Positions 12,223 through 20,880 of a DNA stretch of 64,000 nucleotides are shown one piece after another; the stretch's first letter is position 1; every line of letters starts with the position of its first letter. The stretch lies in NCBI GenBank assembly GCA_963682055.1, contig OY821749.1, forward strand, positions 23,815,631 through 23,879,630, read 5' to 3'. The stretch comes from Primula veris (lineage: Eukaryota; Streptophyta; Magnoliopsida; Ericales; Primulaceae). Under the pieces are notes generated by a model. It was not told where the DNA came from. It made no database searches and saw only the letters and a list, made by a program, of their open reading frames with translations. The position numbers and the translations under genes are program-made.

Positions 12223-12585
12223 CTACTTTTTCGAACTATCCCCCATAGCAACATCCCTCTTCGCCAAAAGTTCCTCCAGACGCTCTTTCTCCCTAACCAA
12301 ACGAGAAATCGTCATCTCAGCCTGTTTCAAGGCGTAAGACTGAGACTCGCATTTTTGCTCGGCCTTGAAACGAGCAGTGCCCTCCTCGTCCCAATATTAT
12401 TTAAACCTCCTCGCTTCAGTCCGAGCACACATGAGATCATGTTTCAGCCATGACATCTCAATTTCTTTTAGTTGAAGAGGAGTCAAATCCTCCTCCCCAA
12501 AGCCAGGGGGACGAGGTAGCAAAAAGGTAGGCTCCTCTTCCATAAGGGCTTTCTTTTTGGAGGCAGACATAGTGATGGGAGCCAT
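12223..12585 (-). pseudogene. Antisense accessory protein 5 of element A, coiled coil, one in-frame TAA
   Basis: ATG at 12585 (MAPITMSASKKKALMEEEP) opens a 62-residue frame to TAA at 12399-12397. The same frame then stays open to TAG at 12225-12223, and this second half is a good coiled coil (LVREKERLEELLAKRDV). So the gene is 120 codons plus stop, with codon 63 changed to TAA, probably from CAA. The upstream in-frame ATG at 12657 lies inside a TATA box (TCTATAAATG), so the 12585 start is preferred. No family recognised. Confidence 0.6.
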
Positions 12586-12654
12586 CTCACGCAAAAGCAA
12601 ATTATAAAACAAGAGAGAGGTAGAAATTGGTAATGAGATACAGGCAATAGGGAG

Positions 12655-12664
12655 CATTTATAGA
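12655..12664 (-). promoter_or_regulatory. TATA box for antisense gene 5
   Basis: The minus strand reads TCTATAAATG, about 70 bp upstream of ATG 12585. This spacing fits a short 5' leader. Confidence 0.6.
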
Positions 12665-12805
12665 GAATCAAAAGGCACAAAATACGAAGCGTTACAAGGG
12701 TTCACAAGACAGGCACGAGACACGAAAAAATACAACTGATTCATCAAATACAGAATATAAAACACAAATGGCAAAAGGGGAAATACAAAAGAAAACCAGC
12801 CCAAT

Positions 12806-13285
12806 CTAAGGATCAATGGGTGGAAAAACCGAACTGCCAGACCGAGAGAAAGCAAAACGAGCAGAACAATTCAACCGAGCTTGGTAGGAATCGTTCATGG
12901 CGACCAAATCGTCATTCTCCGAGGAGAGCCTGTTGTTTTCCGTAGTAAGAACCCTGACGCGTTCCACGAGCCGAGCATTCTTTACCATTATGTTAGCTAG
13001 GCCTTGAGGAGAGTTGTCAAACTCATCTTGAGAATGGTCCCAAATTTCCTCGGCATCATACCAGGAGTTGGCCAGATGGTTTCTCTGCAGCAACAAGTGA
13101 TCGAGTTGGCGACTCAGTGCCGAGATCTCGGTCCACTTCACCGTCTCTTCGGGATAAGAGCCGAACAAGCTCAAGGCCAAAACGCCATACTCTTTCTCAA
13201 GCCTTGCCATCCGACGGCGGACCCGAGATACCTCAGTATCCAAGCCCTTCATCTGAGCATGATATCTCACCACAGGTCCAGACAT
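12806..13285 (-). CDS. Antisense accessory protein 4 of element A, coiled coil
   Basis: Uninterrupted 159-residue frame from ATG 13285 (MSGPVVRYHAQMKGLDTEV) to the stop at 12806. Two heptad-rich segments: about residues 10-35 (VSRVRRRMARLEKEYGVL) and about 105-140 (MVKNARLVERVRVLTTENNR). The MSGP start is shared with the next gene upstream (ATG 14629), which suggests the two are paralogues. A minus-strand TATA-like TCTATAAG lies at about 13384-13391, 100 bp upstream. Function unknown. Confidence 0.62.
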   Translation of the reverse strand: MSGPVVRYHAQMKGLDTEVSRVRRRMARLEKEYGVLALSLFGSYPEETVKWTEISALSRQLDHLLLQRNHLANSWYDAEEIWDHSQDEFDNSPQGLANIMVKNARLVERVRVLTTENNRLSSENDDLVAMNDSYQARLNCSARFAFSRSGSSVFPPIDP

Positions 13286-13429
13286 TCTGGGAAATTGTTT
13301 AGTACGGGAGAAAATAAAGGGCTAAGGAAGAGAGAAGCAAAAAGGAAAAAAGAGATGATAAACTACCAAAGAAAAAAGAAGTACTTATAGAACGAAAAGT
13401 ATGATATTTTATGACCTTGCTTGGGAAAT

Positions 13430-13540
13430 TGCATATTTCCTGACATGCTGGGGGGCATGTACATTTCCTGACCTACTAGGGAGCATGCATATATGTTTGA
13501 CAGTGATGGGGACATCTATTGACATCTGAGACTACAGTGC
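13430..13540 (+). repeat. Imperfect short direct repeats around GGGG-CAT motifs
   Basis: Three similar stretches follow one another: CTGGGGGGCATGTACATTTC, CTAGGGAGCATGCATATATG and GATGGGGACATCTATTGACA. They resemble the start of some gypsy LTRs, but no matching end was found here. Confidence 0.35.
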
Positions 13541-13841
13541 AAAAGAAATAAATACGAGATATTCAAAGATCTAGATTCCAGACAAACAACAAACCACAGG
13601 TACAATATAAAAAGAAAGGCAAAAAGAAAAGGGCAAAAATACTTTTCATTAATAAAGATGAAATACATCATTGTTCATTACATCAATAGACAATATTACA
13701 TCAAAATCTATTACATCCGAGATAAAACCTATTACATCCGAAAAGATCTATTACATCCGAAAAGATCTATTACATCCGAGAAGAGCTAGTACAGAAGATC
13801 AGGCAAAGGATCAACTATATCAGCTGACCAAGTGAGCAGGA

Positions 13842-14345
13842 GACGCCAAAAAGAAAAAGTAAGAAGAAAGAGAAAGGAAAAGCAAGAAGAGGAAAAGAAG
13901 AAGAGTGCAAGAAAAGAAGGAAGTGATAAGAAAGAAGAGTCAAAAAGAAAAATGACCAACCCTAAATGTAACACCAAACCCTTTGGATCACAGGGCTGAT
14001 TGTTACATCGTAGTGGTGCATAAAAAAAAAAAAAAAAAAAAAGAGTGATGGGAGAGAAGATGAAGAAAAAGAAAGAGGAGGCACAGAAGAAAAACAGATG
14101 AGAAGAAGATAAAGAGACGAAGGAGACAGACAACTAAAAAGGAAATCAATGAAACAAAAAAGAAACGGAAAAAGAAAAGAATAAAAAGTACGAGAAAACA
14201 GAGTATAAAAAAAACACAAGAGAGGAAGAGGAAGAAATGATGGAAACGGAGAAATAAACAAAAAAAAAGAGAAAAAGGAAGAGATGGGAAAAGATGGGGA
14301 AAGAGCAGAAAAAAAAGAAAAAAGAAGGGGGAAGGTTAGGGGGAA
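13842..14345 (+). repeat. Purine-rich tract, about 0.5 kb in two blocks
   Basis: The plus strand is almost entirely A and G from 13842 to about 13955 and from about 14021 to 14345, with a mixed spacer between them. A 20-base A run lies near 14022-14041. Long Phe/Ser-rich frames on the other strand are by-products of this bias, not genes. It lies between antisense genes 4 and 3. Confidence 0.85.
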
Positions 14346-14629
14346 GTCGATCGGTATCGATGAGAGGGCCCGGCAGAGACATCCCTGTCCCTCAGTGTCG
14401 GGTTCCCCCTTAACATTTCATTCTCTTCGACTAGAGCCTGACGAGCACGTCGGCAGTAAGCCAGTTCGGATCTTAGCCAAGTTAATTCCCGAACCATCTC
14501 GGTATGGTGATAACGCATCACCTTCAATTCCTCCTCGGCATCCCTCAGCAGCCTTTGTACATGGTTATAGGAGGCTTCAAAGGCCTCCACTTGCAAAGCT
14601 AATGCTGATTGGGTGAAAGGACCAGACAT
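14336..14629 (-). CDS. Antisense accessory protein 3 of element A, coiled coil
   Basis: ATG at 14629 (MSGPFTQSALALQVEAFEAS) opens a 97-residue frame to 14336. Residues about 12-75 are a coiled coil (HVQRLLRDAEEELKVMRYHH, ALVEENEMLRG), followed by a basic/Ser tail (GPSHRYRSTSP). In-frame ATGs upstream to 14716 exist, but a TATA box (CTATAAATG on the minus strand, 14714-14722) lies over them, so the start at 14629 is preferred. MSGP is shared with the gene at 13285. Confidence 0.6.
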   Translation of the reverse strand: MSGPFTQSALALQVEAFEASYNHVQRLLRDAEEELKVMRYHHTEMVRELTWLRSELAYCRRARQALVEENEMLRGNPTLRDRDVSAGPSHRYRSTSP

Positions 14630-14713
14630 CTTAGGGAAATTATAAGATGAGGGTCTATATATGGGGGAAAATAATATGATGAGAAGTGTGGATGTAACCA
14701 TACTGTAAGCAGG

Positions 14714-14722
14714 CATTTATAG
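14714..14722 (-). promoter_or_regulatory. TATA box for antisense gene 3
   Basis: The minus strand reads CTATAAATG, about 87 bp upstream of ATG 14629. A second TATATA lies closer, at 14655-14662. Confidence 0.5.
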
Positions 14723-15263
14723 ATCAATTATATGAGGGCTGGGATTGAGAGTCGCAACCATTCGCCAATGGGTATTCAGAAGCGATGGCACTCAAAAGAG
14801 GTGACTGTTCAAGAAAAACGTTTGGATTCCCAAAAGACTCTAAAGAGCGTGAGTAATTAAAATCCACTCCTGTTCAATAAACGTTTGGATTCTTACCAAT
14901 ATTTAAAGGGAGTAAGTAATAATGGCATTGAAACACGCGTCGTTTTTGAGAAGAGCAGCGGTTCAAATAAATATCCCAGATCTTTTGCGCAAGGCTCAAG
15001 AAAACTCTGGTGAATAGGATTTTCTATGCACAAGGCTCAAGAAATCCTATTAATCCCTAGATATAAAGAGTAAGAAGGTCCAATGGATAAGATCAAACGC
15101 CAGGCCCAAGAAAAGCATTAATGAGGCCACAAGCGTGCGCAGTCAAAATAAATTGCATTGGGAAAGTAATTCAGATATAAACAAGAAAAAGAAATCTTTA
15201 TTGATTGGTTGATACTTCGTTACAGAAGAAACACAAAGAGGAAATACAATGAAAACAATAAAA
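14723..15263. other. Spacer between antisense genes 3 and 2 with short direct repeats
   Basis: No coding frame. AAACGTTTGGATTC occurs at about 14817 and 14880, and CAAGGCTCAAGAAA at about 14991 and 15041. These may be remnants of local duplication. Confidence 0.45.
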
Positions 15264-15602
15264 TCATTTCATAGAAGGGCCCGCTTCGTCATTCGGCTTC
15301 CTTTTCGACCGAGCATACACTTCCTTAAGGGCCAATTTGTAAGCCCTCTTGGAAGCAAGCTGCCTATCTCTGGAGGCCTTGAGCTCTTTGATCCGGGCAC
15401 GAGCACGAATACTGTCGAGCAAAGACCTCTGGTGCTCCTTCTCTAGGGCATCCAATCGCTCGTCTAGTTCGGCGGCCCGACGAGCTTCCACCGACAGCCG
15501 AGCAACCCTCTTCTCGAGATAACGCACCTTCTGAACTTCCTCTTCCAGACGGGCAACGTATTCAGGAAGGTTGTTACCATATTTTTCAAGAGGAGAAGCC
15601 AT
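15264..15602 (-). CDS. Antisense accessory protein 2 of element A, coiled coil (paralogue of protein 1)
   Basis: ATG at 15602 (MASPLEKYGNNLPEYVARLE) opens a 112-residue frame to 15264. Most of it is coiled coil (YVARLEEEVQKVRYLEKRV, ELDERLDALEKEHQRSLL). It ends with SKRAYKLALKEVYARSKRKP. The neighbour at 16227 ends with AKRAYKLAFKELHARSKPS, so the two are clear tandem paralogues. A TATA box (CTTATAAAAG, minus strand) lies at 15652-15661, 50 bp upstream. The longer frame to 15704 starts upstream of this TATA box and is not preferred. Confidence 0.68.
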   Translation of the reverse strand: MASPLEKYGNNLPEYVARLEEEVQKVRYLEKRVARLSVEARRAAELDERLDALEKEHQRSLLDSIRARARIKELKASRDRQLASKRAYKLALKEVYARSKRKPNDEAGPSMK

Positions 15603-15651
15603 TTGTTCGTTAATAAAGAATGAACTGCATAAAAAATACTGGGACAGTCCC

Positions 15652-15661
15652 CTTTTATAAG
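15652..15661 (-). promoter_or_regulatory. TATA box for antisense gene 2
   Basis: The minus strand reads CTTATAAAAG followed by GGGG, about 50 bp upstream of ATG 15602. It closely parallels the box of gene 1. Confidence 0.65.
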
Positions 15662-15906
15662 AAGAAACAAGGAGTAGGTCAAAGGTCATCTCGAATGAAT
15701 ACAACCTCTTGAACTTCCCAAGAGCATTAAAGGCGAATTAACCACAGTTCCAAATCCAATTAAAGTCATCCAAAAAGACATCAAGAAGATAAACAGACAA
15801 GAACAAGGAAAGGGAAATATTTTATTAATTCCAAAAAACTTCGATTACAACTGAGGAGAAGACTCCCCATTCAAGAGAAATTACGACAGAAATTACAAAA
15901 GACTAA

Positions 15907-16227
15907 TTATTTCGAGGAAGAGCCTTCTTCATCGTCATCCGAACTCGGTTTGGACCGAGCATGCAACTCCTTGAAGGCAAGCTTATAGGCCCTTTTTGCT
16001 GCCTTCTGCTTAGCCAGATTAGCCTCGAGCTTCTTTATATGCTCATAGGCCCAATCCCGATCGGCCATCGTCACATGATGATCAGAATCCATGTCAGACA
16101 ACCTTTTCTTGTAGTTTGAAACCTTGGCCACGAGTTTCTTATTCGCGGTACGAGATTTCTTGATTTCCGTTTCTAAATATGAAATGTAATTAAAGGAGCT
16201 CTCACCAGTAGAACCAGAAGAAGCCAT
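15907..16227 (-). CDS. Antisense accessory protein 1 of element A, coiled coil
   Basis: ATG at 16227 (MASSGSTGESSFNYISYLET) opens a 106-residue frame to 15907. A helical charged region follows (EIKKSRTANKKLVAKVSNYK), then AKRAYKLAFKELHARSKPS and an acidic/Ser tail (SDDDEEGSSSK). A TATA box (CCTATAAAGG on the minus strand) lies at about 16281-16290, 56 bp upstream. It is the most upstream of the minus-strand genes and is transcribed away from the right LTR. Paralogue of the gene at 15602. No known family. Confidence 0.68.
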   Translation of the reverse strand: MASSGSTGESSFNYISYLETEIKKSRTANKKLVAKVSNYKKRLSDMDSDHHVTMADRDWAYEHIKKLEANLAKQKAAKRAYKLAFKELHARSKPSSDDDEEGSSSK

Positions 16228-16280
16228 TATGTCACGGGCAAATTAGTAGTAAAATGCCAAAGTATGGAGGGAGCACACCC

Positions 16281-16290
16281 CCTTTATAGG
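16281..16290 (-). promoter_or_regulatory. TATA box for antisense gene 1
   Basis: The minus strand reads CCTATAAAGG followed by GGG, about 56 bp upstream of ATG 16227. Confidence 0.65.
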
Positions 16291-16451
16291 AATTTTCCTC
16301 GAAGAAAGATATTAGGATAGGAAACGTTAAATGTGCCCCCCGGGAACCGTCACGAGTCTATTGCGTTTCTCGATGAAGCATTGGGAAAAACAAGACCGAA
16401 GTAACGTTCTCGACAAACCAAACATGACTCCCCCGACATGGAAACCACGCC

Positions 16452-16466
16452 GAGGAAGTCAGGAAG
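16452..16466 (+). promoter_or_regulatory. Candidate polypurine tract of element A
   Basis: GAGGAAGTCAGGAAG lies just before the proposed right LTR start. It would prime plus-strand synthesis. Tentative, because it depends on where the LTR starts. Confidence 0.35.
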
Positions 16467-16470
16467 CATT

Positions 16471-17038
16471 TGATAGAACATAAAAATCAGACCCGAATAT
16501 TCTATTCGGGTCATAATCAACCCACTTTATAAATGGGTATCCAACGCTTAAATGGGTCATCTCATACTTTTTATAGGAATTGAGGTGCTACTACCCAAAG
16601 CCCAAGCCCAATCAAAGGGGGACCCTTGTCTGAAAAATCCCTGGGATGAAGACATTTGTCAATATCCTAGAAGGCGCAGTTGCCTATAAATAGCCAACTA
16701 CCCCTCCTAGAAAAGGACCAGAAAATCTATCCAAAAAATATAGAGAGAAGTTAAGAAAAGAGAGAAACTAACCAAAGCATATCATTTCGAGAAATAAACC
16801 GAAAGAAGACAGCCGAGCACCGAATAAAAGAGGAGAAAGATCAAGACGAGAGATTAAATAGTTATATCGAGCATAATTGTAAAACCGAAATACTAATCCG
16901 AGCAAATGTAATAGTCCGAACAAGGACAATAATCCGAGCAATAATAAAGATCAGGAAGTATCATTTATTCACGGTTGATTTATCATTATATCATTGTTGA
17001 AAAACCTAACGCGACCGACCAAAGTTATGGCTTTATCA
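16471..17038 (+). repeat. 3' LTR of element A (left edge inferred)
   Basis: The right edge is set by identity with bases 1-46. The left edge is placed at TGATAGAACA because it forms a 5-bp inverted pair (TGATA/TATCA) with the end and follows a purine tract. Other starts, for example TGTGCCCCCC at 16332, are possible. A TATA box (CTATAAATAG) lies at about 16684-16693, so the predicted U3 is about 210 bp. Confidence 0.6.
16684..16693 (+). promoter_or_regulatory. LTR TATA box of element A
   Basis: GCCTATAAATAGCC on the plus strand inside the right LTR. The copy in the left LTR would drive gag-pol. Confidence 0.6.
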
Positions 17039-17043
17039 ATATA

Positions 17044-19677
17044 TTTTAGTACGAGTATCCACCATTATCAATTGGCCTCTTTTCACATGTTAGTTAGCAT
17101 ACAAGAAACAAGTTGGAGATCAACCTGCCTGAAAAAGGACAGTGTGTTCGTTTATTTGCAGCTAATAATTGGTTTTGGTATTGACATTTTGCTACCTTGT
17201 TAAAGATATAAATACTAATCCCGTGTGGTGAAGTAAGATAATTGGTGCCTTGGTCGACACCCCCATAATTATAAATAAAACGAGTCGATGTCGTTGTATA
17301 CTAATCTTGTTCACTTACGCTTTGCTGTTGTAAGTGCGGATTGTTTTTGAACAAAAACTTATATTAGCAAATAAAGTTGATTTAATGACGGTCTAAAACC
17401 ATCATAAAATTTTCATTAATTTAAAAATTCATCACATGACTATCACAAATCTATAAACATCACAAGAATAGTCATTACTATTTAGAAATATCTTTTGTAG
17501 TACTTGTTGCACCTTAATTCTCATTAAGTTTCTTTATTTTTACAAGCATTTCGAATGTGATTACAAATCAAAATACTTATTGATAGCCTGCAAAGATCTT
17601 GGTCGTTTGACTCATATATTTTCTAGCTATGGACCAACTGAACACGTATTTAAAGTCAATTGAAACAGATGGTGAGTTCTGTAGGCAAATTTTGGAAATA
17701 TATACAACCATTTAATTTGTACAGAAGTGAAGTACCTTTCTGCGAGATTTTAGTCCAGTGAGAGAGATACGGTACTGTCCCCAGGCTTTTCAGTGAGAAA
17801 ATCAAAATTAAAAGGACAGAAAATAACAAGACTCCTATGGGCTATCAGCTATGACTAAAAAGGTAGAAGACTAGAAAAGTACTGTAAAGATTTTGTTATT
17901 TTAGGGATTTTTGCATTCCCAATATGAAGAAAAATGACAATATTCTCAGACCTCATTCATTTTCTTATGGGTTATACTTTCTAGTATAGTAAGTATTACA
18001 GTATTTATCAAGTCCATACTCCTGACAATCATATTACGTGATAATACTTATATAGACTATATATAATAAGGGCTTGTTTCGAAGATATTTGTGTGCATCA
18101 CAATTCGGGATACGGCATGCATCATCTTCGTTATTTGGGTCCTTAATTACGCTCATTTAGACTTCACATTTTTTAATCATTTCTAGATACCTGTACTTGG
18201 AGGATCGACGGGAAATTTATTGTAGTTAATTTAGGTTCGTCGAGGCTAAAGTTTGGTCGTGTAGACCTTTGGTTGTGGGACATACCGTAGTCTAATTTTA
18301 GTGTTCATTTTTTTCTGAATAAAAAGCAATAAGTTTCCCCTAATAAGCATGATTGAGTCGATATAAAATAAGTGCAATATTAGAGTATGTTAGGGCGACC
18401 AGAGAAATCTTAGTAAATCGTTAATATTAAAATATATTTCAATCAATATGATATTGGTGAAATATAAGAAAGTGATTTAAAGCAAATTTATAATATATAT
18501 AGTCATATGATATTTTTATATACTAGCAGTTGTCTTACTCAATAAGACAATAATATACTGATACGTAAAACCATACTTGATAATTATCCATGAACATGAA
18601 AGTTCATATATACATGAGATAATCGCATGATTGTCTTTCAATTCGCTTATAAACGATAAGGTCTTGCGTATATGTTAGGGGCATCATCAAGGGTTGGACA
18701 TACCTACTTTCGCTTATAAGAATAAGAAACTCTCGTATTGCTAAAACTATTGCTACAAGTAAATACGGTATTACAGGAATTTTCAAAATATGTTTCTAAT
18801 AGTCGTAAATGGAAATGTACATTATATATATGTTGGCTTTACCATCATTGAGGTTAAGGAAAATACATATCAGACACACGTGGATTAACTCTGGCTCATC
18901 CCATTCTTTATACTTTTTCATCTCTTAAGATATACTTTTACTTCAGCGTCGAAGGGTGATAGGTTGGCCAACGGTCTATTCTTCTAGCATAGAGTTGCTC
19001 ATTTTGCGATATATCGAGAGAAAACCTGGTAATAAGTATTAAACAACTTCCCTATCGTTAACGAACGATCAGTTATACGTAAGCAAAAGTTTGAGGTCCA
19101 TCGAAGTTTATTAGTTATGAGCTGATTTTAAAATAACGTTGGAACAATAATCCAGTCAGAATCTGACAACTTCAATATTGTGCCCAAATTACAATTCATA
19201 TGTTTAACATCATTCATAGTCCCGGTGGAGCATATATATAGTGTGGATGATAGATTGCATCATCAAACACAACATTAAAATCATTACATTTGACAGTCAA
19301 ATTCGTGTTTGAAATCATTCAATCAAGTAAGGTCTTTTCTATCAAATTTGAGAGCTACTACTACTTTACCAGCACCCCCTAAAATGGATGGGTTGGTCAC
19401 AATATTTGTCATTATTAAATATTTTGAAGCAATCAATTGATTTAGTTCTATGCAAAGGCCAACTTTATCCGGCTAAACTTGAAGTTGGGCGTTATATGCT
19501 CAATTTTGTTTTAACCTCACATCTCACTTAATATGAGTAAGACACTTTTGATTCATAAGCTCTACTATGTACGTCTTATGACTAACATTCTTAACCAGAC
19601 ATGTTATTCGATCACCCCCCAATTCTTTCTTGTTTTAGCAATAAACAACTTTGTAGATGGTAAAAATGAATCCCAAA
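17044..19677. other. AT-rich host-like DNA, nothing recognised
   Basis: About 2.6 kb between the two Tat elements. Frames are short and biased. I found no repeats with clear ends, no RNA gene and no conserved coding signal. Confidence 0.6.
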
Positions 19678-19682
19678 CAGTC
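19678..19682. repeat. Target site duplication of element B, left copy
   Basis: CAGTC, repeated at 30713-30717 directly after the other LTR. Confidence 0.95.
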
Positions 19683-20376
19683 TGGCGAGCCTGATTTTCT
19701 TTCCAAGCTCGGCTTACTCAATTCGCGTCGGCTCCAATCTTCCGAGGGATCCGTACTGGGCCAGGTTGGCTATGGTGACGAGGGGACTTTCGTACCTGCG
19801 CAGGAAACAAACAGGGGTCCGGGGTTGGTACCAGGTTTTCCCTCTTCAACGATCAAGTCAGTATCGGTGTTAACTGAAAGTAGGAATATAATTAAGGGTA
19901 AGGGATCGGGCCGGTTACAGGTCGTTGTATCGAGTGGTACAGATAGTGTTCTGGGGGTCCGGGTTGTTTAACCTTTATCTCTCCTCTCTCTATTTGTGCG
20001 TCCCCCTCTAAGTGGTATTAGTGGGGGTATTTATAGTGTAATCAGAGGTGTATTAGCCCTTGGATCACTGTACTGTTTGGTGCTGATCCGACGGCTTCAG
20101 GTCATTTATGACTCTGACAAGGGTACTGTCCTTCGTCAGGGCCCACAAGGGCTGGTCTGTGATTGGGTCACGTCGACGAAACACATAAGGGGTCTCCCAA
20201 TGGGGGCAGCTGCATTAATGGGGGAAGCGTACTTAACAAGCTTCTTTAGGCCGGCCTAGGCACGACCCGGTCTCTCCAGGACCGGGGTGATGAGTCACCC
20301 ATGGTAGATAGGCCCGGATAGCCTGTTGCTGCGGTGATATCGACCCGGACGAGAGAATGTCGACATTCCCTCGCCA
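19683..20376 (-). repeat. 3' LTR of element B
   Basis: 694 bp, about 99% identical to 30019-30712. Contains a minus-strand TATA box at about 20028-20036 (CTATAAATA). Confidence 0.97.
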
Positions 20377-20390
20377 ACAGCTCCCTGTCC
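20377..20390 (-). promoter_or_regulatory. Candidate polypurine tract of element B
   Basis: The minus strand reads GGACAGGGAGCTGT immediately before the 3' LTR. It is imperfect but lies in the expected place. Confidence 0.4.
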
Positions 20391-20537
20391 GGAGTCGCTG
20401 TTTAAGGACGAGGTTGACAAGGACCTTCCAGTCGCTACGGGGGCTCCGGTCATTATTGTTCCCAGGTTTGGTGGTGCGGAGAAGCCTATGCAGGGCCGGT
20501 CGTGTGACATGTGTCTCTGGTATTTATGAATTCTTCA

Positions 20538-20665
20538 CACGTGGAGCACGCATGGTGTGCATTTACGGGGCGCCGCCCCCGTCTCTTCGACTATATCAAT
20601 GCCATTAATGCTAAAACGGCTGACGTGTGACACTTGGCAATCGACCTCTATTTGCTGTACACGTG
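20538..20665 (+). promoter_or_regulatory. Two G-box/ABRE-like sites upstream of the antisense gene of element B
   Basis: CACGTGG at 20538-20544 and TACACGTGTA around 20658-20667. Both contain the plant G-box core CACGTG and lie within 240 bp of the TATA box at 20771. Binding is not shown. Confidence 0.4.
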
Positions 20666-20770
20666 TAATGCGTCGATTGAGTGGCAGCGGTTATTAGTGG
20701 GAGTTCGTGTAATGAACCGTCGCTGTCTTTTCACCTTCTGGTAAATGTTTTTTCATCTTCTGGTGGGGGG

Positions 20771-20780
20771 TCTATAAATA
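20771..20780 (+). promoter_or_regulatory. TATA box for the antisense gene of element B
   Basis: TCTATAAATA follows a G-rich stretch, 101 bp upstream of ATG 20881. The leader between them is CT-rich (CTTTCTCCTTCTTCTCTC), typical of plant 5' leaders. Confidence 0.75.
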
Positions 20781-20880
20781 CCCTCAGTGAAAATCTATTT
20801 TCACTTTCTCCTTCTTCTCTCTAGATTTTCACAGCAAATAGATTTCCTTTCTTCTCATACTTACCTAACACCCTGCCAAA

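Larger units (their letters stand above)
1..17038 (+). mobile_element. Ty3/gypsy Tat-lineage LTR retrotransposon A (5' end cut by window)
   Basis: A very large element. Its last 46 bp of left LTR (1-46) recur at 16993-17038 with one G/A difference. A tRNA-Asp-type primer site follows the left LTR, then forward gag-pol (126-6044), an 86-bp repeat array (6151-7160) and a block of minus-strand genes (16227-7456), then the right LTR. Two RNase H domains and the PF04195-like extra gene are features known from the Tat lineage. Only the right boundary is firm. The target duplication cannot be checked because the left flank is outside the window; the five bases after the right LTR are ATATA. Length is at least 17 kb. 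Confidence 0.93.

Noticed and set aside
13786..14382. Long Phe/Ser-rich minus-strand frames
   Set aside because: They arise from the purine-rich tract on the other strand; composition is extreme and there is no conserved motif.
16332..17038. Alternative right LTR start at TGTGCCCCCC
   Set aside because: A purine-rich stretch precedes it, but its ends do not form an inverted pair; the start at 16471 does. It cannot be settled without the left LTR.
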